From positions 310,001-374,000 of the forward strand of contig OKQS01000001.1 of NCBI GenBank assembly GCA_900290095.1: 64,000 nucleotides of DNA, given 5' to 3'. Each line of letters opens with the position of its first letter. Positions within the stretch are counted from its first letter, which is position 1. This document shows, piece after piece, positions 8,986 through 17,826 of the stretch. A program made the position numbers and the translations under genes. The notes under the pieces are model-generated. The model did not search any database, had not been told where the DNA came from, and was given only the letters and a program-made list of their open reading frames with translations. Origin of the DNA: Khoudiadiopia massiliensis (lineage in GTDB: Bacteria; Bacillota; Clostridia; Tissierellales; Peptoniphilaceae).

Positions 8986-9175
8986 ATTTCTCCTTTCTAA
9001 ATAAATGCTAAGAAAACCTTTTCACGAATATTTTATTTTATTAATTAAAAATAGTAAATGTTATGAAAATTAGATTAAACAGTTATTATATGTTTTGTAC
9101 AATAAAATAAAAGTAAAAATAATCCATATTTGAAACTTATAATTTGATAGCAGGAAAAATTGTTATGAAGTATTT

Positions 9176-10333
9176 TTATAAATCAACGATCTTTTGCTCT
9201 TTTGAAAATAATATTGCAAAATAAAAAAAATGTGTTTGGCTTGGCTTTCTTATATCATAGCCTGTTTTATCATAAAATTTATTTAATCTATATTGAACCG
9301 TGTTAGGATGAATATAAAGTTCATTTGCTATTGATGATATAGATCCTTCATTGTTAAAATAAGATTCAAAAAGTTTAACATAATCATCTATTTCATCTTC
9401 TTGAATATTAAAAAATTTAGATAAAAAATTAAATTTTACTTTTTTTGGTATATAACATACAAATTCATCTGTCATCAAATCATCATATGACATTATCTCC
9501 ATATCTATAATATCAGCTATGTGCATAGCATTTAAAGACATTTGATATGAAGCCCAAGGGGACCTAGATTCAAAGTTAGTTTTTGAAATTCCAATGTAAA
9601 AGTTATATTTGAATTTTTCTTTTAGTTCTTTGCATAAAGTATGGCATACGGTAACAACAGTTCCAAAATAATTTAATTTTTTATCAAGAGGTATTAAAAT
9701 AGCCCAGCCTGATTCAGTTTCGCTTACGTAAGAGTTTCTAAATAATCTTTTTGATGTACTTATTATCATGTCACTTACAGAATTTTTAATGGTACTATAA
9801 TTAATATTTAAAAATCCACCTTTAATTGTAATAAAGGCATAATTTTTTTTTAATTCAAATCTATGTATAGAAGCCTCCTCAATAAATTGATTAGTAAAGT
9901 TTAATGTTTTAATATTCAAAAACCGATTAAGAAAATTTTCAAACTCTTTTCTATCATATATCAATTTACGTTGTTTCTCTTGCTCCATTACGAGAATTTC
10001 CGCCATTTTTTTGCAAATTTTACCTATTTGAACTACTTCGTCATATTCTCCTGTAATACCAAGAACTCCTATAATGTCATTATTTTCTATAAGTGGTAAA
10101 TTTAAGCCAGCCTCCAAATAAAAATTATCAAAATTATCAATATCACTTTTTGAAATAAAAAGTTCCTCTAAATTATTCTCAATTATTTTTTTTGCACCTA
10201 AATGCAATTGTCCTATTCTGTTTTTATTTGTACTGGCAATAATGGTTCCCCTCATATCCATAACATTTATACTTTGATTAACCAATTTACCAATTTCTTC
10301 AACTATAATTTGTGCAGAAGATTGCGAAAGCAT
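9176..10333 (-). CDS. cdaR: CdaR-family transcriptional regulator (diacid/glycerate sensor)
   Basis: 385 residues from the ATG at 10333 (GGGGGA 6 nt upstream). Residues 1-130 are the putative sugar-diacid recognition domain (SSAQIIVEEIGKLVNQSINV, IIASTNKNRIGQLHLGAKKI, GVLGITGEYDEV). The middle is a GGDEF-like CdaR domain. The C-terminus carries the PucR-type helix-turn-helix (ISSIANELYIHPNTVQYRLN). CdaR proteins activate glycerate, glucarate or galactarate use. It lies 67 nt downstream of glycerate kinase on the same strand, consistent with local control of the glxK-to-TSUP cluster. The effector is inferred, not shown. Confidence 0.88.
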   Translation of the reverse strand: MLSQSSAQIIVEEIGKLVNQSINVMDMRGTIIASTNKNRIGQLHLGAKKIIENNLEELFISKSDIDNFDNFYLEAGLNLPLIENNDIIGVLGITGEYDEVVQIGKICKKMAEILVMEQEKQRKLIYDRKEFENFLNRFLNIKTLNFTNQFIEEASIHRFELKKNYAFITIKGGFLNINYSTIKNSVSDMIISTSKRLFRNSYVSETESGWAILIPLDKKLNYFGTVVTVCHTLCKELKEKFKYNFYIGISKTNFESRSPWASYQMSLNAMHIADIIDMEIMSYDDLMTDEFVCYIPKKVKFNFLSKFFNIQEDEIDDYVKLFESYFNNEGSISSIANELYIHPNTVQYRLNKFYDKTGYDIRKPSQTHFFYFAILFSKEQKIVDL

Positions 10334-10400
10334 AATGACTCCCCCATTCAATGCTACTAATAAAATTTAAAACATGATAATTGTTAATACACGACTTAAA

Positions 10401-11543
10401 TTATAAGGCCAATAACCTCATTACATTCTCCATACTAGACTTAAGATCTTTTTTTGATCTTAATTTTGCTTCGCCATATGGAATAGCAACTCTATTAATA
10501 CTAATTGCAGCACTTATTCCGTTTTCATAGATACTCTTACATGTATCATCTATATCTCCAACTATAGCTAGTACAGGTACGGAATACTTTTTCGCTCTTC
10601 TAGCAATTCCGACAACAACTTTTCCATTAAGCGATTGAGAATCTAATTTTCCTTCTCCAGTAATCACTAATGATGAGTTAATTAACATATTATCAAAGTT
10701 TATTGTATCTAGTAGTAAATCAATCCCCATATATAATTTTGCTTCCAATAGAGAACCTAGCCCACCTCCCATACCACCAGCAGCACCTGCTCCAGGTATG
10801 TTTTTTATATCTTGCCCTTTGATCTTATAAATGGCATTTGCTAATTTTTCTAATCCCTTATTTAATATTTTAATATCTTCCTTTGAGGCGCCTTTTTGGT
10901 GGCCAAAAACTTCAGCTGCACCAAAACTTCCAATTAATGGATTATCAACATCTGTCATCAACATTATTGAAATATTTTTAATTCTTTTATCGACTCCTTC
11001 TGTAGAAATTTCATCAATGTTTACAAGTGTTTCTCCTGTCGGAATAAACATATTTCCATGTCCATCGATGAATTTATATCCCAGTGCTGCACAAGCCCCA
11101 GCACCACCATCGTTAGTTGAACTTCCTCCCAAACCTATTATTATTTTCCTAACTCCATGGTCAAGAGAATCTAAAATTAACTCTCCAACACCATATGTAT
11201 TGTATTTCATAACTTCTGGGACTCCTTCAATTAAAGGGAGTCCTACAGATGCAGAAACCTCAATTACGGCACAACCATTAGAAAGTATTCCATAAGTTGA
11301 GCTTTGAATTGACCCTGGTAACGGGCCTTGTACATTAATCGTTCTTTTTTCCCCACCAAAAATTTTAATAAAGGCATCGACTGTCCCCTCTCCACCATCT
11401 GCTATTGGGATAATCTTTGTATTGATTTTTGGTAGAAACTCCTTTACGGTCATATTTATAATATTGCAAACTTCTAAAGATGACATGGTTCCTTTAAAAG
11501 AGTCCGACATTATTAATATATTTTTATCCTTGTCAAAATTCAT
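10401..11543 (-). CDS. glxK: Glycerate 2-kinase (GarK/GlxK type)
   Basis: 380 residues, complete. MSDSFKGTMSSLEVCNII at the N-terminus, PIADGGEGTVDAF, IGLGGSSTNDGGAGACAALG and GAGAAGGMGGGLGSLL are the diagnostic loops of the GlxK/GarK fold. The reaction is D-glycerate + ATP to 2-phosphoglycerate (class I kinases), feeding lower glycolysis. AGGAG precedes the ATG. It heads the AT-rich island. Just upstream on the same strand is the remnant of a different, non-homologous glycerate kinase (MOFRL type, 11757-11918), so this gene may have replaced that function. The 213 nt between them hold no gene I can identify. Confidence 0.92.
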   Translation of the reverse strand: MNFDKDKNILIMSDSFKGTMSSLEVCNIINMTVKEFLPKINTKIIPIADGGEGTVDAFIKIFGGEKRTINVQGPLPGSIQSSTYGILSNGCAVIEVSASVGLPLIEGVPEVMKYNTYGVGELILDSLDHGVRKIIIGLGGSSTNDGGAGACAALGYKFIDGHGNMFIPTGETLVNIDEISTEGVDKRIKNISIMLMTDVDNPLIGSFGAAEVFGHQKGASKEDIKILNKGLEKLANAIYKIKGQDIKNIPGAGAAGGMGGGLGSLLEAKLYMGIDLLLDTINFDNMLINSSLVITGEGKLDSQSLNGKVVVGIARRAKKYSVPVLAIVGDIDDTCKSIYENGISAAISINRVAIPYGEAKLRSKKDLKSSMENVMRLLAL

Positions 11544-11756
11544 ATTCTTAACTCCTAATTATTAAAACTATTTTGATATTTTGTTGTTTGTAATAGAGTA
11601 TAACTTGCTGTAAATGTTTTCAATGATGTATGAAACGAATAATTGTTGATTTGCTTGTTTTTTAAAACAATATCTAACTATAATAAATAGAAAATAAATT
11701 AATACGAATTATTCTTTGGAAAAGTAATAAATAATCTAAATATACTATTGAAAATA

Positions 11757-11918
11757 TTAAAACTCCACGGCCATATGCCAAGCGGCTTTGCCAATTGCCA
11801 CCATATAAATATCACCCTTTACAGGGCCAAGGTCTTTAAGGGCCAAATCCACCGCCGTGTCCGGCAAAACCTTGCTAATACTGTCTTTGATTATTTTGTC
11901 AGCAACTTGTCTCAGCAT
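11757..11918 (-). pseudogene. 5' remnant of a MOFRL-type glycerate kinase
   Basis: An ATG with a good site (GGAAGG) opens 53 codons, MLRQVADKIIKDSISKVLPD... ending DIYMVAIGKAAWHMAVEF and a stop. The arrangement of an N-terminal helix pair followed by a beta strand and G-K-A-A-xx-M-A is the beginning of DUF4147/MOFRL glycerate-2-kinases (GckA/TtuD), which are normally over 400 residues. Codon use is GC-rich like the flanking core genes, whereas sequence from about 11756 downward is AT-rich. The break therefore coincides with the island boundary. I infer that the rest of the gene was lost when the island arrived. Confidence 0.65.
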
Positions 11919-11940
11919 TTTAAAACCTTCCTAGTCTAAG

Positions 11941-11964
11941 ATTATATATCGGGCAAACGTTTAC
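11941..11964 (-). promoter_or_regulatory. Promoter with LacI/CcpA-like operator upstream of the truncated glycerate kinase
   Basis: On the minus strand GTAAACGTTTGC, with the palindromic core AAACGTTT (11955-11962), is followed a few bases later by TATATAAT (11948-11941), a good -10. The core matches LacI-family and catabolite-responsive operators. It sits where it could still drive the remnant ORF and possibly the island. Confidence 0.45.
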
Positions 11965-12065
11965 TCTCGGAATATTTTATATCAAATCAAAAAAAAATCC
12001 TATGTTTGATTTTTATTTCATTATATCTAATAGCACATGCTTTCCAATCTTATATGGAACTTAAC

Positions 12066-13214
12066 TCATAAGAGCATATACAGAATGTGGGCTGCAAAAC
12101 CCGCAAAAAGTCCTCCAATCGTATGGCTAAGAATTGATCTCCCTGTCAAATCCTTGCATCCAAGGGCCTCCATCATAGCCACATGGGTTGAAAGATAACC
12201 TGACCAGCACATGCATATGGCTGTAAATACTGCAATGTCATTGCCCGTTACCGAGCCTATTCCTGCCATGTTCTTAACTACGCCTATGGCCGCTCCGGCT
12301 GATCCCAGGGCCGTTATCGGAACAGCTATGGCCTCGGATGTAGAAAAGCCGAACAGGGGCTTTATGATAAAAGAAAGTTTTTGACCCAGCCAGGGTAAAA
12401 CAGGAACTCCCTCGCCGGCTGCTCCCGTATAAACCCCACCGGGTCCGGGCCCGTTTGTTAAAAGGAGAACTATGGTGCATATTCCCAAAACGCCTGGGAC
12501 TATGGCCAAGCCCATATCAACCCCTCTTTTTCCTCCATCAAGCAGGGCCTCGATAAATCTCTGGCCCACGCTACCCGGCCTAACTATCCTCATAGTGGAT
12601 GGCAAGTGGTCATTAATCTCGATCTTCTGTTCTTCCGTATTTATGTACTTCTTCTTTGTGGCCCTTAGCATTAGCCTTACGCTGACTACGCTACCGAAAA
12701 TGGCCCCGATGTTTCCGAGGAGGGCCGCTTTAAGGGCTCCATCAACAGGAAGGGCCATCATCGTTGTGGTTGTTATAAGGCCCATACCGAAGGCTGTACC
12801 CAAGTTGGTCAGGGCCGGCTTCTGATAATTTTTAAAATAGCGGATAAAGTTTTCTTCTGTTGCCAGAGTGAGAATTGCGGGATTATCTGAAAGATAGCAG
12901 TTTAAGATTCCTAATGATGCTGCCCCGGGCAAGTCATAAATCGGCTTCATAACTATTGATAGAATCTTATTTACTAAAGCGATCAGACCGAATTCTGAAA
13001 AGAGGCCGGAGATAGCCCCTGCCATAACTGAGATTGCCATAATGAAAAAACATGTGTGCATGAGGCTCTCATAGGCAGTGTTCATGAGAGTCATCAGCAT
13101 ATTTGTGGCTCCCATCACCTTACCTATACTTATGAAGAATCCGAAAAATAAAAATAAAAAGAGAAAACTTTCAAAGCCGAAAATTTTCTTCAGTTTTTGT
13201 CCATCGCCGGTCAT
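12066..13214 (-). CDS. Membrane protein with nucleoside-recognition (Gate) domains, CD0519/CD1768-like
   Basis: 382 residues from the ATG at 13214 with AGGAGG a few bases upstream; a longer frame exists but runs through the upstream terminator. About ten hydrophobic segments. Two Gate-like repeats are visible (FSEFGLIALVNKILSIVMKP followed by LPGAASLGILNCYLSDNPAI, and later IKPLFGFSTSEAIAVPITAL). This resembles the YjiH/nucleoside-recognition membrane proteins of Clostridia. The actual substrate is unknown. Isolated gene, downstream of the csbD terminator. Confidence 0.65.
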   Translation of the reverse strand: MTGDGQKLKKIFGFESFLFLFLFFGFFISIGKVMGATNMLMTLMNTAYESLMHTCFFIMAISVMAGAISGLFSEFGLIALVNKILSIVMKPIYDLPGAASLGILNCYLSDNPAILTLATEENFIRYFKNYQKPALTNLGTAFGMGLITTTTMMALPVDGALKAALLGNIGAIFGSVVSVRLMLRATKKKYINTEEQKIEINDHLPSTMRIVRPGSVGQRFIEALLDGGKRGVDMGLAIVPGVLGICTIVLLLTNGPGPGGVYTGAAGEGVPVLPWLGQKLSFIIKPLFGFSTSEAIAVPITALGSAGAAIGVVKNMAGIGSVTGNDIAVFTAICMCWSGYLSTHVAMMEALGCKDLTGRSILSHTIGGLFAGFAAHILYMLL

Positions 13215-13321
13215 AGGCCCTCCTAAAAATACAATTTTATCAATTATATCAGATATAAGAAATTTTCTAATAGCTTGACCCTTTATCTTTTTAAAACTTA
13301 TATCGACAAGACTTGCCACAA

Positions 13322-13358
13322 AAATCAAGGCCCGGTCGACATGACCGAGCCTTGATTT
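13322..13358 (-). terminator. Rho-independent terminator of the CsbD gene
   Basis: A 16-bp stem with one mismatch (AAATCAAGGCTCGGTC / GACCGGGCCTTGATTT on the minus strand), a 5-nt loop and TTTTT following on the minus strand, about 50 nt past the CsbD-family stop. Confidence 0.85.
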
Positions 13359-13409
13359 CAATAATTTACTTCTTTATTACTTTTAAATTAGTAATTTCGA
13401 AAAATAATA

Positions 13410-13706
13410 TTATTTAAACAAGCCTTTGACATCTTCTACAATATCTTGAGCCTTATCCTTTATCCCTTCACCGATATTTTCAAGATTAAATCCGTCTTTT
13501 GTGACTTCTTTAACCATTTTATTAAACTTTTCACTTTCTTTCTTTGCCTGTTCTTTATCCCATCCGTATGTCTTCTGAAGATGTCCGAAAAGCTGAGTAA
13601 AGTCCCCTTTTACCTCCATACCCGGATCCTCGGTTAAACTTCCCCACTCGCTTTCAATCTTTCCTTTTAGCTCATCCCAAATTCCTGAAATCTGTTCTTT
13701 GTTCAT
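13410..13706 (-). CDS. CsbD-family stress protein
   Basis: 98 residues, highly charged and helical. GIWDELKGKIESEWGSLTED near the N-terminus and LFGHLQKTYGWDKEQAKKES are the two halves of the CsbD motif (W-x-E-x-K-G-K-x-x-x-x-W-G-x-L-T-D, then Q-x-x-Y-G-x-x-x-E-x-A). The longer-than-usual C-terminus is an amphipathic helix ending DKAQDIVEDVKGLFK. The family is small, abundant and stress-induced with no known biochemical activity. AGGAGG precedes the ATG, and a strong terminator follows, so it is transcribed alone. Confidence 0.85.
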   Translation of the reverse strand: MNKEQISGIWDELKGKIESEWGSLTEDPGMEVKGDFTQLFGHLQKTYGWDKEQAKKESEKFNKMVKEVTKDGFNLENIGEGIKDKAQDIVEDVKGLFK

Positions 13707-13857
13707 TTTTCCCTCCTAATTTAATATGTTTTCATAACTGTTCCTGACAATAATGTTTCGTAATATAAGTATTACCCATTAATTTTGATACTAATTTTTA
13801 AATCTTATATTAATTAATTGAAAATATTTTTTAAAATCCGACCTTTTTAGTCAATTT

Positions 13858-13885
13858 TTGCTTGCAAGTGGTCGTGAAATATAAT
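13858..13885 (+). promoter_or_regulatory. Sigma-A-type promoter for the ACAD-rubredoxin/FprA operon
   Basis: TTGCTT, 16-nt spacer, TATAAT; the -10 lies 117 nt before the ACAD start, leaving a leader in which I see no convincing regulatory fold. Confidence 0.5.
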
Positions 13886-14002
13886 AATATTCAATCATGT
13901 GATAAGGTTGTCCTATTTAGGGTAGCTTTATAGTTGAAGATGGGAAATCGTTTGAGGTATTTGCGCTTTGACAATTTCCCGGTTAATAAATAGGAGGAAT
14001 AT

Positions 14003-15937
14003 ATGGCTTTCAAAACAACAGAGCAGCATGAAGAATTGCGCAAAAGGGTTAGAGAGTTCGCAGAGAACGAAATCAAACCTATCGCTTTTCAGCTGGACAA
14101 AAATGGCGAATTTCCCGAGGAAATAGTTAAAAAGCTTGGCGAAATGGGCTTGATGGGCATCCCCTATGAAAAAGAATATGGCGGTGCAGGACTTGACGTA
14201 ACTTCCTATGCCATTGCAGTTGAGGAACTGTCACGTGTGGACGGTGGTTGCGGTGTTATATTGTCAGCCCATACTTCACTCGGTTCTTTCCCGATAGCTG
14301 CATACGGTACAGAAGAACAGAAGAAAAAGTATCTGACTCCTCTGGCAAAAGGCGAAAAGATCGGTGCTTTCGGTCTTACAGAAGAAAATGCCGGATCAGA
14401 TGCCGGCGGTACTGAAACAACAGCAGTTCTCGAAGGCGATCATTACATACTAAACGGTGGCAAGATCTTTATTACCAACGCACCTCGTGCAGACATCTAC
14501 ACAGTATTTGCTGTAACGACACCGGGAATCGGTTCAAAAGGTATTTCAGCTTTCATCGTTGAAAAAGGCTGGGAAGGATTCTCCTTCGGCGATCCCTATG
14601 ATAAGCTCGGAATTCATTCTTCCTGCACAGCAGAGCTGATCTTCAATAATGTTAAAGTTCCGAAAGAAAACCTCTTGGGCCAGGAAGGCCAAGGCTTCCG
14701 TATCGCATTGACAACACTTGACGGCGGCCGTATAGGTATTGCTTCACAGGCTCTCGGTATTGCCCAAGGCGCTTATGAATCTGCCCTTCAATATTCAAGG
14801 GAAAGGGTCCAGTTCGGCGGTCCCATTGCCCAACAGCAGATGGTTTCAGCAAAATTGGCCGACGCCGCTACTGAAATCCGTGCCGCACGTTTCCTAGTAT
14901 ACAGTGCTGCAGAACTCAAACAAAATCACGAACGCTATGCTATGGAAGCTGCTATGGCAAAGATGTACGCTTCAGACATGGCCCTGCGTGTAACAAATAA
15001 CGCCCTCCAGATCTTCGGCGGCTCAGGATATATCAAGGGCATCGATGTTGAACGTCATTTCCGCGATGCCAAGATCACAACTATTTATGAAGGCACCAAT
15101 GAGATCATGAGGGTTGTCATAGCTGCCAACATCATCGGCCGTATGACAAGGAAGAAGAGCGAGGGAAAGTCTGCTGTAGCTCAGAAACGCGGTCCTATAA
15201 CCGGAGATCGTAAGAGAGAGATCATCAAAGCCGATACAGCTCAGGAAGCTGTAGATATACTTGTAGCAAAACTTAAGAAAGACGGACATGACTTCACCGT
15301 CGGCGTTCCAATGGATACACCGATCAGCGATGCTGAGCGTGTTGTTTCCGTAGGTAAAGGCATCGGCGAGAAGGCCAATATGAAGTTGGCTGAAGACCTG
15401 GCCAAGGCTTGTGGTGCAGCTCTCGGTTCATCACGTCCAGTTGCTGAAACATATAAGTACCTCCCCCTCAACCGCTATGTCGGTATGTCCGGTCAGAAAT
15501 TCAGCGGCAACCTCTATATTGCCTGCGGTATTTCAGGTGCAGTTCAGCACTTAAAGGGAATCAAAAACGCTTCTACAATAGTTGCCATCAACAAGAACGG
15601 CAATGCACCTATCTTCCATAACTGTGACTACGGTATTGTCGGTGATATCCTCGAGATCATGCCCCTGCTTGCAAAGGCACTTGATACCGGAGAGAAGAAG
15701 CCGGCACCGCCAATGAAGAAGGTTCGTCACTCAAAACCGAGGAAACTGGCTCCCAACTATGGAGTTTACGTATGCACAGGCTGCGGATATGAGTATATCC
15801 CCGATGAGGGTGATCCGGACGGCGAAGTAACTCCCGGAACATATTTCGAACAGATTCCTGACGGCTGGGTCTGCCCCGAGTGCGGAAGTGAAAAGTCTGA
15901 ATTCATTGAAGAAAAGTTCCCTGCAGACCGCAGATAA
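14003..15937 (+). CDS. Acyl-CoA dehydrogenase - EtfA FAD-domain - rubredoxin fusion
   Basis: 644 residues in three parts. 1-385: a short-chain acyl-CoA dehydrogenase ([56 protein letters not shown], and [15 protein letters not shown] with the catalytic Glu). About 420-560: the C-terminal FAD-binding domain of electron-transfer flavoprotein alpha ([68 protein letters not shown]). About 588-636: a rubredoxin with both Cys pairs ([34 protein letters not shown]). Electrons from acyl-CoA oxidation could pass FAD to FAD to Fe(Cys)4 inside one chain. No EtfB partner is in the window. AGGAGG precedes the ATG. The next gene, 26 nt on, is a flavodiiron protein, the usual electron acceptor of rubredoxin. 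Confidence 0.95.
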   Translation: MAFKTTEQHEELRKRVREFAENEIKPIAFQLDKNGEFPEEIVKKLGEMGLMGIPYEKEYGGAGLDVTSYAIAVEELSRVDGGCGVILSAHTSLGSFPIAAYGTEEQKKKYLTPLAKGEKIGAFGLTEENAGSDAGGTETTAVLEGDHYILNGGKIFITNAPRADIYTVFAVTTPGIGSKGISAFIVEKGWEGFSFGDPYDKLGIHSSCTAELIFNNVKVPKENLLGQEGQGFRIALTTLDGGRIGIASQALGIAQGAYESALQYSRERVQFGGPIAQQQMVSAKLADAATEIRAARFLVYSAAELKQNHERYAMEAAMAKMYASDMALRVTNNALQIFGGSGYIKGIDVERHFRDAKITTIYEGTNEIMRVVIAANIIGRMTRKKSEGKSAVAQKRGPITGDRKREIIKADTAQEAVDILVAKLKKDGHDFTVGVPMDTPISDAERVVSVGKGIGEKANMKLAEDLAKACGAALGSSRPVAETYKYLPLNRYVGMSGQKFSGNLYIACGISGAVQHLKGIKNASTIVAINKNGNAPIFHNCDYGIVGDILEIMPLLAKALDTGEKKPAPPMKKVRHSKPRKLAPNYGVYVCTGCGYEYIPDEGDPDGEVTPGTYFEQIPDGWVCPECGSEKSEFIEEKFPADRR

Positions 15938-15963
15938 ATTGAGAGTTAAATAAGGAGGAAAAT

Positions 15964-17289
15964 ATGAATTTCCATTTTGCAACACGAAAAGTAACGGACG
16001 ACCTGTATTGGGTCGGTGGCAACGACTATAGGCTTGCCCTTTTTGAAAATATATTTCCCATTCCTGAAGGAGTAGCATACAACTCATACCTCCTTCTCGA
16101 TGAGAAAACAGTCCTGATTGACTCAATTGACTGGTCAATCACTCGTCAGTATATCGACCATGTCGATGCCCTGTTAAATGGCCGCAAGCTCGACTATCTG
16201 ATTATCCACCACATGGAACCTGACCACTGCGCCGCCATCGAAGAGATCGTCATTCGTCATCCTGACGTAACAGTTATCAGCAGCGAGCAGGGCATTGAAA
16301 TGATGCACCAGTTCGGTCATACTCTCCATGAAGACCATCTGAAGATCGTAAAAGAAGGCGATACCGTAAACTTCGGCAAGCACACATTCGCATTCGTAGA
16401 AGCTCCAATGGTTCACTGGCCTGAGGTTCTGATCAGCCTTGACGTAACTAACGGTGTTCTCTTCAGTGCCGATGCTTTCGGTTCATTCAAGACTCTTGAT
16501 GGCCGTCTCTTCAACGACGAAGTTGACTGGGACCGTGATTGGCTGGATGAAGGACGTCGCTACTACACAAATATCGTAGGAAAATATGGTCCTTTCGTAC
16601 AGGCACTTTTAGCCAAAGCAGCTCCCCTGCTTCCCAAGGTAAAGTTCATATGTCCTACACACGGACTAGTATGGCGCAACAATTTCGGCTACCTGCTTGA
16701 CAAGTACAATAAATGGTCATCATATGAACCTGAGGTCAAAGGTGTTCATATTGTATTCGGTTCTATGTACGGCAATACCGAATATGCCGCTCAGGTCCTT
16801 GCTATCAAGCTTGCAGAGCGCGGAATACATGATATCAAGATCCATGATGTTTCAAGCACAGATATCTCCTATCTGATTTCCGATACGTTCAAGTATTCAC
16901 ATTTAGTACTTGCCTGCCCGACCTACAACCTGCGTATCTATCCGCCTATGCAGAACTTCCTCTATGATATGATGGCCCTCAATGTTCAGAACAGGACAGT
17001 CGGTATCATTGAGAACGGTACATGGGCAGCTACTGTAGGCGACCTCATGGAAGAATATCTTGATGAGAAGATGAAACTTATCGATGTCTTCAATGAACGT
17101 GTCACAATCAACTCAGCACTCAACGAAGCTAATACAGGCGATATGGATGCCCTGGCCGATGCTATTGCCAACTCCATAAAGTCCTCAGATGAGAAAAAAG
17201 AAGAAGCTCCGAAAGAAGAAGCTCCGGCTGAGAACAAAAAGGAGGGTGAAAAAAGGCCCTTTCGTGACAACAAAAAAGAAAGAAGATAA
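15964..17289 (+). CDS. fprA: A-type flavoprotein (flavodiiron O2/NO reductase)
   Basis: Residues 1-245: a metallo-beta-lactamase-like diiron domain with HHMEPDHC (ligands near 83-88), VHWPE, FSADAFGSF and CPTHGLVWR, the complete H-E-D-H-H-D-H ligand set. Residues 255-395: flavodoxin domain (HIVFGSMYGNTEYAAQVLA, LACPTYNLRIYPPM, IENGTWA). The enzyme reduces O2 to water (or NO to N2O) using electrons from rubredoxin. It lies 26 nt after the ACAD-rubredoxin fusion with AAGGAGG before the ATG, so donor and acceptor are co-expressed. After residue 400 the tail is a Lys/Glu/Ala/Pro low-complexity stretch. It ends early at 17289, apparently through a shift in an A-run at 17249-17254 (see next entry). 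Confidence 0.95.
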   Translation: MNFHFATRKVTDDLYWVGGNDYRLALFENIFPIPEGVAYNSYLLLDEKTVLIDSIDWSITRQYIDHVDALLNGRKLDYLIIHHMEPDHCAAIEEIVIRHPDVTVISSEQGIEMMHQFGHTLHEDHLKIVKEGDTVNFGKHTFAFVEAPMVHWPEVLISLDVTNGVLFSADAFGSFKTLDGRLFNDEVDWDRDWLDEGRRYYTNIVGKYGPFVQALLAKAAPLLPKVKFICPTHGLVWRNNFGYLLDKYNKWSSYEPEVKGVHIVFGSMYGNTEYAAQVLAIKLAERGIHDIKIHDVSSTDISYLISDTFKYSHLVLACPTYNLRIYPPMQNFLYDMMALNVQNRTVGIIENGTWAATVGDLMEEYLDEKMKLIDVFNERVTINSALNEANTGDMDALADAIANSIKSSDEKKEEAPKEEAPAENKKEGEKRPFRDNKKERR

Positions 17290-17479
17290 GGAAAAGCCAA
17301 AGCCTGCTTCTAAGCCCGAGCCCAAGCCCGAGCCAAAGAAGGAAGCAAAGGCTGAGCCCAAGCCCAAGCCGGCACCACCTGAAATGCCTCAAGTTGAGAA
17401 GCATGAGGATCATGAAAAGAAAAAACATGAGCATTCCGGTGGACTTCTTGGAAAGATAAAAGGCTTTTTCGGCGATTAG
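17255..17479 (+). other. Out-of-frame continuation of the FprA C-terminal tail
   Basis: In the +1 frame relative to fprA, an open stretch continues the same kind of sequence without its own ribosome site: GPFVTTKKKEDKEKPKPASK, four further KPEPKPEP-type repeats, a His/Glu/Lys-rich segment, and an amphipathic end GGLLGKIKGFFGD before the stop. Dropping one A of the six at 17249-17254 joins it to FprA, giving a protein of about 504 residues whose end could contact the membrane. Either the assembly carries a homopolymer error, the gene is broken in this strain, or the frame is switched during translation. A terminator follows 8 nt after this stop, not after the 17289 stop, which supports the longer product. 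Confidence 0.6.
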
Positions 17480-17487
17480 TAAAATAG

Positions 17488-17527
17488 AAAGCAGGAGAAG
17501 GAAATAAATTCCTTCTCCTGCTTTTTT
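17488..17527 (+). terminator. Rho-independent terminator of the ACAD-FprA operon
   Basis: A perfect 16-bp stem (AAAGCAGGAGAAGGAA and its complement) around a 5-nt ATAAA loop, running into TTTTTT. Confidence 0.93.
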
Positions 17528-17551
17528 AATTTACTTATTTTCAAAACTTAC

Positions 17552-17809
17552 CTAGGCTTTTTTAGAAAAATTTTTAAAGATCCATAAAAAGACTACGGAT
17601 CCTACAACAGATACTAAAATATTTCCCAAAAATCCCGTTGAAGCAAGTCCGACAAGCTTGAAGATTATCCCTCCTATGAAGCCACCAAGCATTCCAACTA
17701 CAACATTTTTGACTGCCCCCATCCTGGCATTGGTCCCCATGATCATTGAAGCTATCCAGCCGGCCAAGCCGCCGACAATTAAAGATCTTATTAATCCCAT
17801 TGGTGCCAT
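17552..17809 (-). CDS. GlsB/YeaQ/YmgE-family stress-response membrane protein
   Basis: 85 residues, three glycine-rich membrane helices: LIVGGLAGWIASMIMG, VVVGMLGGFIGGIIFKLVGL and FLGNILVSVVGSVVFLWIF. This is the pattern of transglycosylase-associated/GlsB proteins, small inner-membrane stress proteins of unknown activity. AAAAGGAG precedes the ATG. The gene follows the acyltransferase on the same strand by 17 nt and converges on the FprA terminator. Confidence 0.85.
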   Translation of the reverse strand: MAPMGLIRSLIVGGLAGWIASMIMGTNARMGAVKNVVVGMLGGFIGGIIFKLVGLASTGFLGNILVSVVGSVVFLWIFKNFSKKA

Positions 17810-17826
17810 ATTCTACTCCTTTTCTT

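Noticed and set aside
11748-11939. 63-codon plus-strand ORF
   Set aside because: It is the shadow of the minus-strand glycerate-kinase stub, which has a ribosome site and a recognisable N-terminal motif.
17189-17254. Independent gene starting at the ATG at 17189
   Set aside because: No ribosome site and an Arg/Lys-only N-terminus; the continuation from 17255 makes sense only as the FprA tail.
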